64,000 nt of DNA from Salinimicrobium catena (GCF_900102915.1 NZ_FNGG01000009.1:17071-81070); one strand, 5' to 3'. Counted from the first letter of the stretch, positions 1 to 8,992 are shown. Numbers and translations: made by a program. Notes: generated from the letters alone by a model not told the origin.

Positions 1-450
1 TTCTTCTTTACCCTAGTGGAATACCTGATGCATCGTTACCTGTATCACATTCCAGCCACTACCGAAAGAAGAAAGAAGATCTCCTACACCATGCACGGAG
101 TACACCACGATTACCCAAAAGACAAATCCCGTCTGGCCATGCCGCCGGTGCTCAGTCTAATTATAGCTACAGTGCTTTTCATCATTTACAGAGCCGTTCT
201 AGGTGACCTGGTCTTCGGATTCTTAGCCGGGTTTTTAGTCGGTTATGCGGGTTACCTGGCGATCCATTACTCGGTACACGCTTTCAAGGTTCCGAATAAT
301 TTCCTGAAGACGCTTTGGTACCATCACAGCATTCACCATTACCGCGAACCCGATCGCGCTTTTGGGGTTTCCTCTCCTCTTTGGGACCACATCTTCAGAA
401 CCATGCCCAGAAAAGCACCTGTGAAGCGGAAGAAGGGGTATATTGATTAG
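1..450 (+). CDS. Fatty acid hydroxylase / sterol desaturase superfamily protein, 5' truncated
   Basis: The reading frame is open from base 1, so the N-terminus lies outside the window; a GTG at 16 is internal. The visible 150 residues carry the histidine clusters of the membrane di-iron hydroxylase family: HRYLYH near the start, then HGVHHDYPKD, HYSVH and finally HHSIHH. Two hydrophobic stretches lie between the second and third clusters. Enzymes of this family hydroxylate fatty acyl chains or sterols at the inner membrane; in flavobacteria a 2-hydroxylase acting on sphingolipid or capnine-type acyl chains is possible, but the substrate cannot be told from this part. The C-terminus is short and basic (KAPVKRKKGYID). 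No neighbour on the right is co-oriented. Confidence 0.85.
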   Translation, partial: FFFTLVEYLMHRYLYHIPATTERRKKISYTMHGVHHDYPKDKSRLAMPPVLSLIIATVLFIIYRAVLGDLVFGFLAGFLVGYAGYLAIHYSVHAFKVPNNFLKTLWYHHSIHHYREPDRAFGVSSPLWDHIFRTMPRKAPVKRKKGYID

Positions 451-453
451 TTC

Positions 454-480
454 GTAGTTCGTGGTTCGTGGTTCCTTATT
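454..480. repeat. Short tandem microrepeat
   Basis: Directly behind the first gene lie three imperfect copies of a 9-bp unit (GTTCGTGGTT-type). Similar degenerate 7-10 bp repeats are frequent in flavobacterial intergenic DNA. No coding or structural role is visible. Confidence 0.5.
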
Positions 481-490
481 TGTTGTTGAT

Positions 491-530
491 TGTCATCCCG
501 ACAGAGCCTGCAAGGGGACGAGGGATCTCT
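491..530 (+). repeat. Dispersed intergenic repeat, copy 1
   Basis: About 40 bp beginning TGTCATCCCGACAGAGCCTG and ending at GGGATCTCT is repeated with a few changes at 801-840. It looks like a dispersed REP-like element. The 451-998 gap otherwise holds no gene I can support: the short frames in it have no protein-like composition. Confidence 0.6.
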
Positions 531-800
531 TTCCAGTTGCGAGTTGCGGGTTAAGATCTGAGATAATTAGCGGGATCTGCGGGAAATTTCTATGTGCGGG
601 AATTTTTCTCGCAAAGTCCGCAAAGGTTTCGCAGAGGGCGCAAAACTTTCCCTTTGTTTCACACCAAGGACACAAAGTTTAAAATTGAGTTCACAGAGAT
701 ATTCTGACATTAAACTTTGAGGCTTCTCCAAAAGGACTTCGGCCATCCTCGCTTCGCTCGGAGCTCAGTCTGACATCCCGGAATGAAATAGGGAGTCCAT

Positions 801-840
801 TGTCATCCAGACAGAGCCTGTAAAGGCGACGAGAGATCTC
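801..840 (+). repeat. Dispersed intergenic repeat, copy 2
   Basis: Second, diverged copy of the 491-530 element (TGTCATCCAGACAGAGCCTG, then GACGAGAGATCTC). Between the two copies (about 720-780) is further repeat-like DNA with a CTTCGCTCGGAGCTCAGTCT segment. The 890-998 part is AT-rich with GGAATTTGG/GGAATTT microrepeats. Confidence 0.6.
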
Positions 841-998
841 CTCCCGGTTACTTGCCTGTTGCAGATTTTGACTCAACTTCCCTAAAGCTTCGGCGATATA
901 AATTTGGAATTTGGTGCTTGGAGATTGGAATTTCCATTCTACTTTCTCTGCTCTCTATTCTCTTCTCTTTTTTCTGTTCATTGATCATTGCCAATTGC

Positions 999-2036
999 TC
1001 ATTGAATAAACCCATTTTCCCTCGCATGTTCCTCTGCTTCCTTTGAGGTCTTGACCATAAGCACCGGCACAGTTTCAAAGTTGTCCACGATACTCTGTAC
1101 CCGCTCCATTCTTTTCTGGTGTTTGACGCTCCGCAGGTAGATAGCCAGGATGCGATCAGGGTATTGGGCGGCGATATCTGTATAGATAGCGGGATCGTGC
1201 TCTCCGCTGTCGCCTATCAGAATGAACTTCAGGTGGGGATAGGTTTTCAAAATGTTGATGATCTCCTTTTGCTTATGCGGTTTTTCAGGCTTTAAGGTAC
1301 GGTCAAAGGGCGTCCGGAAATCCCTCAATAAAATAGGACCTTTTGGAAAGTTATTAACCTCCAGGAAAAGCTTCAGGTACTGATACAGATTCCACGGACT
1401 GTTACTTAAGTAAAAAACAGGATTTTGTTCGTTGCCTTTTTTTCCGCGGTGGAGGTCACGGTAGAATTTAGGCGACCCCTCAAGAGAAAGTCGGTCATGG
1501 GCGTTCTTGAAAAGAGAATTGTGAAGCACCCTCCACTTCAAAAAAGAGGTGACGCCGGTATGGAGAATGGTGTCGTCAATGTCACTTATTACTCCGAACC
1601 TGGCGGTAAGCGGGGGAATGAGCAACTGCGCTTCAAAGTCATTATCCTGCGTGATGATGCTGTTCTTTATCTCGTTCACAAAAGCCACCCTTAGCGGTAC
1701 CCAGCCTTCATCGTTGGCATACTGTTTCAAATTCACCGAGGTGGTCTTGTCGAACAGGAAGTAGCCCTCTTTATTCGTCCTGGTACTAAGAATAGCATCG
1801 TTGGGTAATTTCAAAGCAACTTCGGCCCTGGGAATCTCATCGCTGTCAAACTGCTTGTAAGTGTTTCTCAGAGTCCTAAAAAGGGACTGATCCTCGAACA
1901 TTTCGAGCCTGTCGTCATCAAGCGCCCGCCCCAGCAGGTACAGGTGGCTGGGAGTGCCGTAGCTGTAGTAAGTGGCCAGCTTGACCTGGGGTTTGGCAGT
2001 AAGGTGATCCTTCAGTCTTCGAAAGAGCTGTTTCAT
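999..2036 (-). CDS. App1 family (DUF2183) phosphatidate-phosphatase-like protein
   Basis: A 345-residue soluble protein. Around residue 150 is the haloacid-dehalogenase-type motif DIDDTILHTG, the DxDxT catalytic signature of the App1/DUF2183 family, followed by FYLSNSPWNLY (motif II Ser) and IGDSGEHDP (motif IV acidic pair). Yeast App1p is a Mg-dependent phosphatidate phosphatase; bacterial members are mostly uncharacterised, so the substrate is inferred only. The N-terminal 130 residues form a beta-rich domain typical of the family. It stands alone, transcribed away from the pyrophosphatase gene behind it. Start at 2036 is the first ATG and gives the expected family N-terminus. Confidence 0.8.
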   Translation of the reverse strand: MKQLFRRLKDHLTAKPQVKLATYYSYGTPSHLYLLGRALDDDRLEMFEDQSLFRTLRNTYKQFDSDEIPRAEVALKLPNDAILSTRTNKEGYFLFDKTTSVNLKQYANDEGWVPLRVAFVNEIKNSIITQDNDFEAQLLIPPLTARFGVISDIDDTILHTGVTSFLKWRVLHNSLFKNAHDRLSLEGSPKFYRDLHRGKKGNEQNPVFYLSNSPWNLYQYLKLFLEVNNFPKGPILLRDFRTPFDRTLKPEKPHKQKEIINILKTYPHLKFILIGDSGEHDPAIYTDIAAQYPDRILAIYLRSVKHQKRMERVQSIVDNFETVPVLMVKTSKEAEEHARENGFIQ

Positions 2037-2073
2037 AATGCTTTTCGGGGTATTGCTCCATTCAAGATACGGG

Positions 2074-2108
2074 GAAAAAGAAAAATCCCCCGCAAAGGCA
2101 GGGGATTT
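2074..2108 (-). terminator. Terminator of hppA
   Basis: On the minus strand an 8-bp stem AAATCCCC/GGGGATTT with a 10-base loop is followed by TTCTTTTT. It lies 27 bp behind the hppA stop codon. Confidence 0.8.
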
Positions 2109-2134
2109 TAAAATTATTTTAGGAAAAGCTGCTG

Positions 2135-4498
2135 TTATTCTTCTTCAGAAGAAGTAGCTTCAGAAGCAACTTTTTCAGCTGAAGCAGCCTCGGCCGCTTC
2201 GGCGATCTTTTCCGCAGTACTAAGGGCTTCGCTTTTGGTTTCTGAAAATTCAGCAACAGCCTCCTCATTTTGCTCTGCCTGAAGGATGGTCACCTCCTCA
2301 ACTTCCGGAGTGGTAGCCATTGGCATGTGCTCTCCGAGAATAGGTGCGATCACCAGCCCTATCAAACAGGTAAGCTTGATAAGAATGTTCATTGATGGTC
2401 CTGAAGTATCCTTGAACGGATCTCCCACGGTATCTCCGGTCACAGCCGCTTTGTGAGCGTCAGACCCTTTGTAGGTCATCTCGCCGTTGATCATCACCCC
2501 GGCCTCGAAAGACTTCTTGGCGTTATCCCAGGCACCACCGGCATTGTTCTGGAAAATAGCCCAAAGCACCCCGCTTACGGTCACCCCGGCCATATATCCA
2601 CCCAACATTTCGGCGATCAGCCTGTTCTCATAGCCCAGAGCCATTGGAACAAGCACTATAAGAATAGGAAATCCTATGGTAAGCAGTCCAGGAAGAAGCA
2701 TTTCTCTAAGGGCAGCTTTTGTAGAGATCTCCACACATTTGTCGTATTGAGGTTTTCCGGTACCTTCCATAATTCCAGGGATATCCTTGAACTGACGACG
2801 CACCTCGTTGACCATATCCATGGCCGCTTTCCCTACAGACTGCATGGCAAGCGCAGAGAAAACCACGGGGATCATACCTCCCACGAAAAGCATGGCCAGT
2901 ACTGGCGCCTTGAAAATGTTAATTCCGTCAATTCCGGTGAAGGTCACGTAAGCCGCGAAAAGGGCAAGAGAAGTAAGCGCCGCAGAAGCGATCGCGAATC
3001 CTTTTCCTGTCGCAGCGGTAGTGTTTCCTACTGAATCAAGAATATCTGTTCTTTCCCTTACTTCGGAAGGCAGTTCGCTCATTTCGGCAATACCACCGGC
3101 GTTGTCGGCGATAGGTCCGAAGGCATCAATAGCCAGCTGCATGGCGGTAGTAGCCATCATGGCTGAAGCCGCAAGCGCTACTCCGTAGAATCCGGCGAAG
3201 GCATAAGAAGCCCAGATGGCGATGGCGAATAAAAGCACAGATCCAAAAGTAGAGATCATCCCGGTTGCAAGGCCGGCGATGATGTTGGTTCCTGCTCCTG
3301 TGCTCGAATTCTGAACGATCTCCAGAACCGGCTTTTTACCCAGACCGGTATAGTATTCGGTCACCGCAGAGATAACCCCTCCAACTACAAGTCCTACCAG
3401 TGTGGCATAGAACACTCGCATGGAAGAGATCTGCTGCAGGCCTTCTCCAAAGAATTCCATCTGCATGGTTTCCGGAAGCATCCAGGTTACCAGGACGAAA
3501 GAAGAGATCGCCACAAGGATGATAGAGATCCAGTTCCCCCTGTTAAGGGCTGACTGTACTTCGGCTTCTTTGGCCGAGTTGCTTTTTATCTTTACCAACA
3601 GGGTCCCGATGATAGAGAAAATGATCCCAAAACCGGCGATCACTATAGGTAACAAGATCGGTCCGATTCCGCCGAAACCTTCAGCGGTAATATCGCCCTG
3701 CATGTCTTTGATCACATAATTTCCAAGAACCATGGCCGCCAATACCGTAGCCACATAACTTCCGAAGAGGTCAGCACCCATTCCGGCAACATCTCCCACG
3801 TTGTCCCCAACATTGTCTGCAATGGTCGCAGGGTTACGCGGATCATCTTCAGGAATTCCGGCTTCCACCTTTCCTACCAGGTCAGCACCCACATCGGCTG
3901 CCTTGGTGTAGATTCCTCCGCCCACACGGGCAAAAAGGGCGATAGATTCAGCCCCCAAAGAGAAACCGGCAAGAGTTTCCAGCACTATGGTCATTTGATT
4001 CACATCTGTCCATTCCCCGCCCATGAATACATGGAAGAAAATGATGAAGAAAGCGGTAAGTCCTAATACGGCCAGACCTGCAACGCCAAGTCCCATTACC
4101 GTACCACCGCCAAAAGAGACCTTAAGGGCCTGCGGCAGGCTGGTTCTTGCAGCCTGAGTGGTACGTACATTAGACTGGGTAGCGATCTTCATCCCCATGT
4201 TCCCGGCCAAAGCCGAAAAGATGGCGCCAAAAATAAAGGCAACTACAATTAAAATATGTGTGGTGGGAACTATAAAGGAGATCCCTGCAAGCAAAATACT
4301 TGCCCCAATCACAAAAATGGTAAGGAGTTTATACTCGGCCTTTAAAAAGGCAAGGGCTCCTTCGTAGATATGAGAGGAGATGTCTTTCATTTTTCCGTCT
4401 CCCGCGTCCTGCTTCATCACCCAGGCGCGTTTTGCCCACATAAAAATGAGGCCTATGATCGCCAGGATACCGGGCAACCAGATCATCAATGATTCCAT
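2135..4498 (-). CDS. hppA: Membrane-bound K+-dependent cation-pumping pyrophosphatase
   Basis: A 787-residue protein with about 16 membrane segments that couples PPi hydrolysis to H+ and/or Na+ pumping across the inner membrane. The substrate-binding loop reads [11 protein letters not shown] followed by [20 protein letters not shown], the family signature. The segment [10 protein letters not shown] carries Ala where K+-independent enzymes have Lys, so the enzyme should belong to the K+-dependent class; whether it moves Na+ or H+ is not settled by what I can see. Unlike most relatives it ends with about 55 extra residues rich in Ala and Glu ([14 protein letters not shown] and an acidic end), probably a cytoplasmic helix. 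The soluble pyrophosphatase gene lies immediately upstream on the same strand, with its own terminator between them. Confidence 0.95.
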   Translation of the reverse strand: MESLMIWLPGILAIIGLIFMWAKRAWVMKQDAGDGKMKDISSHIYEGALAFLKAEYKLLTIFVIGASILLAGISFIVPTTHILIVVAFIFGAIFSALAGNMGMKIATQSNVRTTQAARTSLPQALKVSFGGGTVMGLGVAGLAVLGLTAFFIIFFHVFMGGEWTDVNQMTIVLETLAGFSLGAESIALFARVGGGIYTKAADVGADLVGKVEAGIPEDDPRNPATIADNVGDNVGDVAGMGADLFGSYVATVLAAMVLGNYVIKDMQGDITAEGFGGIGPILLPIVIAGFGIIFSIIGTLLVKIKSNSAKEAEVQSALNRGNWISIILVAISSFVLVTWMLPETMQMEFFGEGLQQISSMRVFYATLVGLVVGGVISAVTEYYTGLGKKPVLEIVQNSSTGAGTNIIAGLATGMISTFGSVLLFAIAIWASYAFAGFYGVALAASAMMATTAMQLAIDAFGPIADNAGGIAEMSELPSEVRERTDILDSVGNTTAATGKGFAIASAALTSLALFAAYVTFTGIDGINIFKAPVLAMLFVGGMIPVVFSALAMQSVGKAAMDMVNEVRRQFKDIPGIMEGTGKPQYDKCVEISTKAALREMLLPGLLTIGFPILIVLVPMALGYENRLIAEMLGGYMAGVTVSGVLWAIFQNNAGGAWDNAKKSFEAGVMINGEMTYKGSDAHKAAVTGDTVGDPFKDTSGPSMNILIKLTCLIGLVIAPILGEHMPMATTPEVEEVTILQAEQNEEAVAEFSETKSEALSTAEKIAEAAEAASAEKVASEATSSEEE

Positions 4499-4551
4499 AA
4501 TTTTTTGTTAAAATTTTTAATGGCGCTAAAGTTAACAAAACGTTAGAAAAC

Positions 4552-4581
4552 AAAAAAGCAATAACTTTTGATGTTATTGCT
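4552..4581 (-). terminator. Terminator of ppa
   Basis: The inverted repeat AGCAATAAC/GTTATTGCT (4557-4565 and 4573-4581) is followed on the minus strand by TTTTTTG. It separates ppa from hppA, so the two pyrophosphatase genes are probably separate transcripts. Confidence 0.75.
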
Positions 4582-4614
4582 TAAATGATGATAATCACAA
4601 AAAGGAAAAATTCT

Positions 4615-5130
4615 TTATTTGATGCTGAAATTTCCTTTTTCTTCGTTGCTGTTCGCGTAGCGCTTCACGCATTCTTCAATGATGGTATTGGCTTCCTGAA
4701 GATCTCCCCAACCTTCAACATCTACTTTCTTTTGTTCAAGATCTTTGTATACCTGGAAGAAATGCTCGATCTCTTTAATAAGGTGCGCGTTCACATCATT
4801 AAGGTCATTGTGTTTGTTCCAGATAGGATCTGAAACCGGCACACAGATCACCTTTTCATCGGGTCCTTTTTCATCGGCCATGTGGAACACCCCGATTGGC
4901 TTCACCTCCATCACACATCCGGGGAAGGTAGGCTCGGTCACCAGCACCAGCACATCAAGAGGGTCTCCGTCTAAAGCCAAAGTTTCAGGAATAAATCCGT
5001 AATCTGCAGGATACATCATCGAGGAGAAGATCATCCTGTCATACCTCACTTTCTTCAGTTTAAAGTCATATTCATATTTATTCCTGCTTCCTTTCGGAAT
5101 TTCTATAAGAACGTCAAAGGTCTTGGTCAT
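4615..5130 (-). CDS. ppa: Inorganic pyrophosphatase, family I
   Basis: A 171-residue cytoplasmic enzyme that hydrolyses PPi to two phosphates. The metal-binding core is intact: DYGFIPETLALDGDPLDVLVL contains the DxDPxD signature, and KGPDEKVICVPVSDP supplies the further active-site Asp and Lys. Length matches the family. The adjacency of a soluble (ppa) and a membrane, energy-conserving (hppA) pyrophosphatase suggests that PPi from biosynthesis is divided between heat and ion pumping. An exact TATATTTG -7 box lies about 45 bp upstream of the ATG at 5130. Confidence 0.95.
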   Translation of the reverse strand: MTKTFDVLIEIPKGSRNKYEYDFKLKKVRYDRMIFSSMMYPADYGFIPETLALDGDPLDVLVLVTEPTFPGCVMEVKPIGVFHMADEKGPDEKVICVPVSDPIWNKHNDLNDVNAHLIKEIEHFFQVYKDLEQKKVDVEGWGDLQEANTIIEECVKRYANSNEEKGNFSIK

Positions 5131-5174
5131 TTTACTATTATTTTGGAAATCGTGTTTTTAGTTTTTAAGGGCGG

Positions 5175-5182
5175 CAAATATA
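5175..5182 (-). promoter_or_regulatory. -7 box of the ppa promoter
   Basis: The minus strand reads TATATTTG, an exact match to the Bacteroidota TAnnTTTG element, 44 bp before the ppa start codon. No clear TTTG -33 box is visible. Confidence 0.6.
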
Positions 5183-5288
5183 CTCATTTTGAACTTTTAA
5201 AAACCCGGTTCCCACAACGGAAAAGAAATTCTCACAAAATTTTTGGAAGAAGCTTCCGCTATTTAAGATTTCCTTCACAAGAAGACAT

Positions 5289-5320
5289 AAAAAAAGCCCT
5301 TTTTAGAAAGGGCTTTTTAA
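5289..5320 (-). terminator. Terminator of the PDH E1 beta gene
   Basis: Perfect 12-bp stem AAAAAGCCCTTT/AAAGGGCTTTTT with a 4-base loop, 22 bp behind the stop codon at 5342. It has T-runs on both strands but only the minus-strand gene needs it. Confidence 0.9.
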
Positions 5321-5341
5321 AAGGTATTTTTACAGACCGAT

Positions 5342-6322
5342 CTAGTCTTTGTACATCACTTTTTTGACCGCTTTGATCACATCGTTGTGATTTGGCAACC
5401 ACTCTTCAAGCAAGACAGGAGAGTAAGGCGCCGGAGTATCAGCAGTGTTGATCTTCACGATAGGCGCATCAAGATAATCAAAAGCCTGAGACTGCACCTG
5501 GTAAGTGATCTCTGTAGCCACATTTCCGAAAGGCCATGCTTCCTCAAGGATCACCAGTCTGTTGGTCTTTTTAACCGACTTTAAGATGGTCTCGTGATCC
5601 ATAGGACGGATGGTCCTTAGGTCAATGATCTCACAGGAGATTCCTTCTTTCTCAAGCTCTTCGGCTGCTTTGTAAGCGATCTTGATGATCTTTCCGAAGG
5701 AAACGATGGTCACATCCTTACCTTCTCTCTTGATATCGGCAACACCAATTGGCAGTACATATTCCTCTTCAGGCACTTCTCCCTTGTCTCCATACATCTG
5801 CTCACTTTCCATGAAAATAACCGGGTCGTCATCGCGAATGGCCGCTTTCAGTAAACCTTTTGCGTCGTAAGGATTGGAAGGAACGATCACTTTAAGTCCC
5901 GGAGTGTTGGCATACCAGCTCTCAAAAGCCTGCGAGTGAGTTGCACCCAACTGTCCGGCAGAAGCTGTAGGCCCGCGGAAGACGATAGGCACGTTGAACT
6001 GCCCGCCGCTCATTTGGCGCATCTTTGCCGCGTTATTGATGATCTGGTCGATCCCAACCAGTGAGAAGTTAAAGGTCATGAATTCAACTATCGGGCGGTT
6101 ACCGTTCATGGCACTTCCCACTCCTATTCCTGAGAAACCGAGTTCTGAAATAGGGGTATCGATCACCCTGTCAGGGCCAAATTCGTCCAACATTCCTTTT
6201 GAAGCCTTGTAGGCTCCATTATATTCAGCAACCTCTTCTCCCATGAGATAGACCGCTTCATCCCTGCGCATTTCCTCGCTCATGGCTTCGGCAATTGCTT
6301 CCCTGAATTGGATAGTCTTCAT
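5342..6322 (-). CDS. pdhB: Pyruvate dehydrogenase E1 component, beta subunit
   Basis: A 326-residue thiamin-diphosphate enzyme subunit (transketolase-like pyrimidine-binding domain then C-terminal domain). Visible family features are the N-terminal REAIAEAMSEEMRRDE, LMGEEVAEYNGAYKASKGM, the TPISELGFSGIGVGSAM segment around residue 60 and C-terminal LEEAWPFGNVATEI. It would form the alpha2beta2 E1 that decarboxylates pyruvate and passes the acetyl group to E2. The E1 alpha and E2 genes are not beside it. Branched-chain or acetoin dehydrogenase E1 beta are alternatives within the same fold, but the sequence reads most like PDH. An upstream TATTTTTG promoter box supports a single-gene transcript. 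Confidence 0.9.
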   Translation of the reverse strand: MKTIQFREAIAEAMSEEMRRDEAVYLMGEEVAEYNGAYKASKGMLDEFGPDRVIDTPISELGFSGIGVGSAMNGNRPIVEFMTFNFSLVGIDQIINNAAKMRQMSGGQFNVPIVFRGPTASAGQLGATHSQAFESWYANTPGLKVIVPSNPYDAKGLLKAAIRDDDPVIFMESEQMYGDKGEVPEEEYVLPIGVADIKREGKDVTIVSFGKIIKIAYKAAEELEKEGISCEIIDLRTIRPMDHETILKSVKKTNRLVILEEAWPFGNVATEITYQVQSQAFDYLDAPIVKINTADTPAPYSPVLLEEWLPNHNDVIKAVKKVMYKD

Positions 6323-6354
6323 TATGCGTTTTTATTTTAAAAAATTTCGAGGAA

Positions 6355-6362
6355 CAAAAATA
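6355..6362 (-). promoter_or_regulatory. -7 box of the pdhB promoter
   Basis: The minus strand has TATTTTTG, a perfect TAnnTTTG match, 32 bp before the pdhB ATG. Confidence 0.55.
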
Positions 6363-6441
6363 GTAATTCAAAAAAGGATAATCGACCAATTCCCGACAAA
6401 AATTTCTTATGCATGCATAGCATTTTTCCTCATAAATTATG

Positions 6442-6449
6442 TATCTTCG
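6442..6449 (+). promoter_or_regulatory. Candidate -7 box of the ETF operon
   Basis: TATCTTCG, one mismatch from TAnnTTTG, lies 41 bp before the etfB ATG in an AT-rich divergent promoter region shared with pdhB. No other better match is present. Confidence 0.4.
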
Positions 6450-6490
6450 TGACCGTTACAACAAGTTTTATTTAAAAAATATCCATATAT

Positions 6491-7237
6491 ATGAAAATAT
6501 TAGTGTGTATAAGTCACGTACCGGACACTACTTCAAAGATCAATTTTTCTGAAGGTGATACCAAGTTCGACACGAACGGGGTGCAATTCGTGATCAATCC
6601 TAACGACGAATTCGGCCTTACCCGCGCCATGTGGTTCAAGGAAAAACAAGGCGCCACTGTTGATGTGGTGAATGTGGGAGGTCCTGAAACAGAACCAACC
6701 CTGCGTAAGGCACTTGCCATTGGAGCAGACTCGGCCATTAGGGTGAACACTCCGGCTACAGACGGGATACAGGTTGCCAAGCAACTTGCCAAGGTAGTGC
6801 AGGATGGCGGTTACGACCTGGTGATCGCGGGACGTGAATCTATTGACTACAACGGCGGAATGGTTCCGGGAATGCTTGCCGGCCTTATCGGCGCTAATTT
6901 CATCAACACCTGTATAGGTCTGGAGATAGAAGGAAATGAAGCTACGGCCGTTCGCGAAATCGATGGAGGAAAAGAAACTTTAAAAGCCAGTCTTCCTTTA
7001 GTTGTAGGCGGACAAAAAGGGATCGTGGAAGAAAGCGACCTTCGCATCCCGAACATGCGCGGTATCATGCAGGCCCGTAAAAAACCACTTAATGTGGTAG
7101 AGCCTGTCGAAACCGGAACTCATACCGAGGCAGTGAAGTTCGAAAAACCTCAGCCTAAGGGAGACATCAAGATGATAGATCCTGAGAATTTAGATGAACT
7201 GGTGAATTTACTTCACAACGAGGCCAAAGTAATTTAA
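6491..7237 (+). CDS. etfB: Electron transfer flavoprotein subunit beta
   Basis: A 248-residue protein opening MKILVCISHVPDTTSKINF, the typical EtfB N-terminus with its AMP-binding adenine-nucleotide-hydrolase-like fold. DLVIAGRESIDYNGGMVPGM and ASLPLVVGGQKG are the conserved stretches that build the AMP site and the recognition loop; the signature region IPNMRGIMQARKKPL follows. With EtfA it carries electrons from acyl-CoA dehydrogenases to the quinone pool through ETF dehydrogenase. etfA follows after 66 bp of AT-rich spacer on the same strand, so the two form one operon. Confidence 0.95.
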   Translation: MKILVCISHVPDTTSKINFSEGDTKFDTNGVQFVINPNDEFGLTRAMWFKEKQGATVDVVNVGGPETEPTLRKALAIGADSAIRVNTPATDGIQVAKQLAKVVQDGGYDLVIAGRESIDYNGGMVPGMLAGLIGANFINTCIGLEIEGNEATAVREIDGGKETLKASLPLVVGGQKGIVEESDLRIPNMRGIMQARKKPLNVVEPVETGTHTEAVKFEKPQPKGDIKMIDPENLDELVNLLHNEAKVI

Positions 7238-7303
7238 GATTCAAAATTTAAAATTCAAGATTTGAGTTTTGGAATTTGTTAATTGGAATTTAAAGAAAAA
7301 AAT

Positions 7304-8272
7304 ATGTCAGTTTTAGTATATACAGAATCAGAAGAAGGAAAATTTAAAAAGACAGCTTTAGAGGTGGCTTCCTACGCAAAGGGTGTTGCCGATATGCTTG
7401 GGACCGATGTTACCGCGGTAGCCTTCAATGCAGGTGACACTTCAGACTTAGGAAAATACGGAGTGAGCAAGGTGCTTAAGATCAACAGTGACAAGCTGGA
7501 GAAATTCAACGCCGAAGCTTATGCAGATGCCATCAAGCAGGCTGCTGAAAAAGAAGGTTCTAAGATCATCGTGGTTAGCCAGAGCGCCAATGCGAAGTAT
7601 CTTGCGCCGCTGCTTGCCGTTAACCTCGAAGCAGGGTACGCTTCTAACGTGGTGAACCTGCCCGAAAGTACAGATCCGCTGCAGGTTAAAAGAACCGCTT
7701 TCACCAACAAGGCGTTCAACATCACAAAGATCGCTACAGATGTGAAGATCATCGGGCTTTCCAAAAATGCCTTTGGATTGAAAGAAAATCAGACAGAGAT
7801 CAGCGAAGAGGAATTCTCTCCTTCCCTGAGCGAGGAAGATTTTTCAGTGAACGTGGTTTCCGTGGATAAAGCAGCCAATAAGGTGACCATCGCCGATGCC
7901 GAGATCGTGGTTTCCGGTGGCCGCGGACTTAAAGGACCTGAGAATTGGGGAATGTTGGAAGAACTTGCCAACACCCTTGGTGCCGCAACAGCCTGTTCCA
8001 AGCCGGTGAGCGACATGGGCTGGAGACCGCACAGCGAACACGTGGGACAAACCGGAAAACCGGTTGCCGCCAACCTGTACATTGCGGTAGGTATCTCTGG
8101 TGCCATACAGCATTTGGCGGGGGTGAGCGCCTCTAAAACCAAAGTGGTGATCAATAATGATCCTGAAGCGCCATTCTTCAAGGCTGCAGATTACGGGATC
8201 GTGGGAGACGCTTTTGAAGTGGTTCCCAAACTCACCGAAAAATTAAAGGAATTTAAAGCGAATAACGCATAA
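7304..8272 (+). CDS. etfA: Electron transfer flavoprotein subunit alpha
   Basis: A 322-residue FAD-binding partner of EtfB. I choose the ATG at 7304 (MSVLVYTESEEGKFKK) because seven codons upstream of it have no family counterpart. The C-terminal FAD domain shows the usual order: SGGRGLKGPENW, then GWRPHSEHVGQTGK (the isoalloxazine-contact Arg and the TG turn), GISGAIQHLAG and INNDPEAPFFKAADYGIVGD. It ends in a strong terminator whose T-run is reused as part of the next promoter region. Confidence 0.95.
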   Translation: MSVLVYTESEEGKFKKTALEVASYAKGVADMLGTDVTAVAFNAGDTSDLGKYGVSKVLKINSDKLEKFNAEAYADAIKQAAEKEGSKIIVVSQSANAKYLAPLLAVNLEAGYASNVVNLPESTDPLQVKRTAFTNKAFNITKIATDVKIIGLSKNAFGLKENQTEISEEEFSPSLSEEDFSVNVVSVDKAANKVTIADAEIVVSGGRGLKGPENWGMLEELANTLGAATACSKPVSDMGWRPHSEHVGQTGKPVAANLYIAVGISGAIQHLAGVSASKTKVVINNDPEAPFFKAADYGIVGDAFEVVPKLTEKLKEFKANNA

Positions 8273-8301
8273 TTTTTATAACTTGCGAGCCGATTTAAAG
8301 G

Positions 8302-8346
8302 GCTGTCTAAATTAGGTTTATCGCCCTATTTAGGCAGCTTTTTTTT
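8302..8346 (+). terminator. Terminator of etfBA
   Basis: A long stem pairs GCTGTCTAAATTAGG (8302-8316) with CCTATTTAGGCAGC (8325-8338), with one bulge and one G-U pair, followed by eight T. The T-run abuts the promoter box of the next gene. Confidence 0.85.
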
Positions 8347-8347
8347 G

Positions 8348-8355
8348 TATTTTTG
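8348..8355 (+). promoter_or_regulatory. -7 box giving a leaderless mRNA
   Basis: TATTTTTG, exact TAnnTTTG, ends only four bases before the ATG at 8360. Initiation normally falls a few bases after this box, so transcription should start at or beside the start codon. Confidence 0.6.
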
Positions 8356-8359
8356 CAGT

Positions 8360-8980
8360 ATGAGTTTAGTGCGCCTTAACATCAAAGGAATATCTTACAG
8401 CCAGACACAGAACGGGGCCTACGCCCTTATCTTGAGCGAGGTGGATGGAGAACGCAAATTACCCATAGTGATTGGAGCTTTTGAAGCCCAATCTATTGCC
8501 ATAGCCCTGGAAAAGGAGATCAAACCTCCGCGTCCGCTTACCCATGACCTTTTCAAGAATTTTGCCGACCGCTTTGAGATCGTGGTGAAGCAGGTCATTA
8601 TTCATAAGCTGGTGGATGGGGTTTTCTATTCAAGCCTTATTTGCGAGCGCGACAGGATAGAAGAGATCATAGACGCCAGGACCAGTGACGCGATTGCCCT
8701 GGCACTGCGTTTTCAGGCACCTATTTTCACCTATAAGAACATACTCGATAAAGCAGGGATCTACCTAAAGGGAGACAAACAGGAAGAGGAAGAAGAGCAG
8801 GAGAAAGAAGATATCATTGTAGACGAGCTGTTCTCTAATGAGATCGAAATGAAATCCAACGATCCCGATTATAAGAAACTTTCCCTCAACGAACTCAATA
8901 ACATGCTTGACCAGGCCGTAAAGAGCGAAGACTATGAAAAGGCGGCCCGCATAAGAGACGAGATCTCTAAAAGACAATAA
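8360..8980 (+). CDS. Bifunctional nuclease family protein (DUF151) with UvrB/C motif
   Basis: 206 residues from the ATG at 8360; the five codons upstream overlap the promoter box and terminator. Residues about 1-135 form a DUF151/BFN domain (LPIVIGAFEAQSIAIALE, DLFKNFADRF, IDARTSDAIALALRFQAPIF). An acidic linker (KQEEEEEQEKED) leads to a C-terminal helix pair, LNELNNMLDQAVKSEDYEKAARIRDEIS, which is the UvrB/UvrC interaction motif. Plant and archaeal DUF151 proteins have nuclease activity; the bacterial role is uncertain and may link to DNA repair. The nucleoside transporter gene follows after 12 bp, so they are likely co-transcribed. Confidence 0.85.
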   Translation: MSLVRLNIKGISYSQTQNGAYALILSEVDGERKLPIVIGAFEAQSIAIALEKEIKPPRPLTHDLFKNFADRFEIVVKQVIIHKLVDGVFYSSLICERDRIEEIIDARTSDAIALALRFQAPIFTYKNILDKAGIYLKGDKQEEEEEQEKEDIIVDELFSNEIEMKSNDPDYKKLSLNELNNMLDQAVKSEDYEKAARIRDEISKRQ

Positions 8981-8992
8981 TCCCCCTTTTTT

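Noticed and set aside
461..1078. Several 60-76-codon frames on both strands
   Set aside because: They fall within repeat fragments and read the repeats in different frames; no protein-like composition.
2453..3034. 193-codon plus-strand frame inside hppA
   Set aside because: Antisense shadow of a highly conserved gene, with His/Arg-rich non-protein-like composition.
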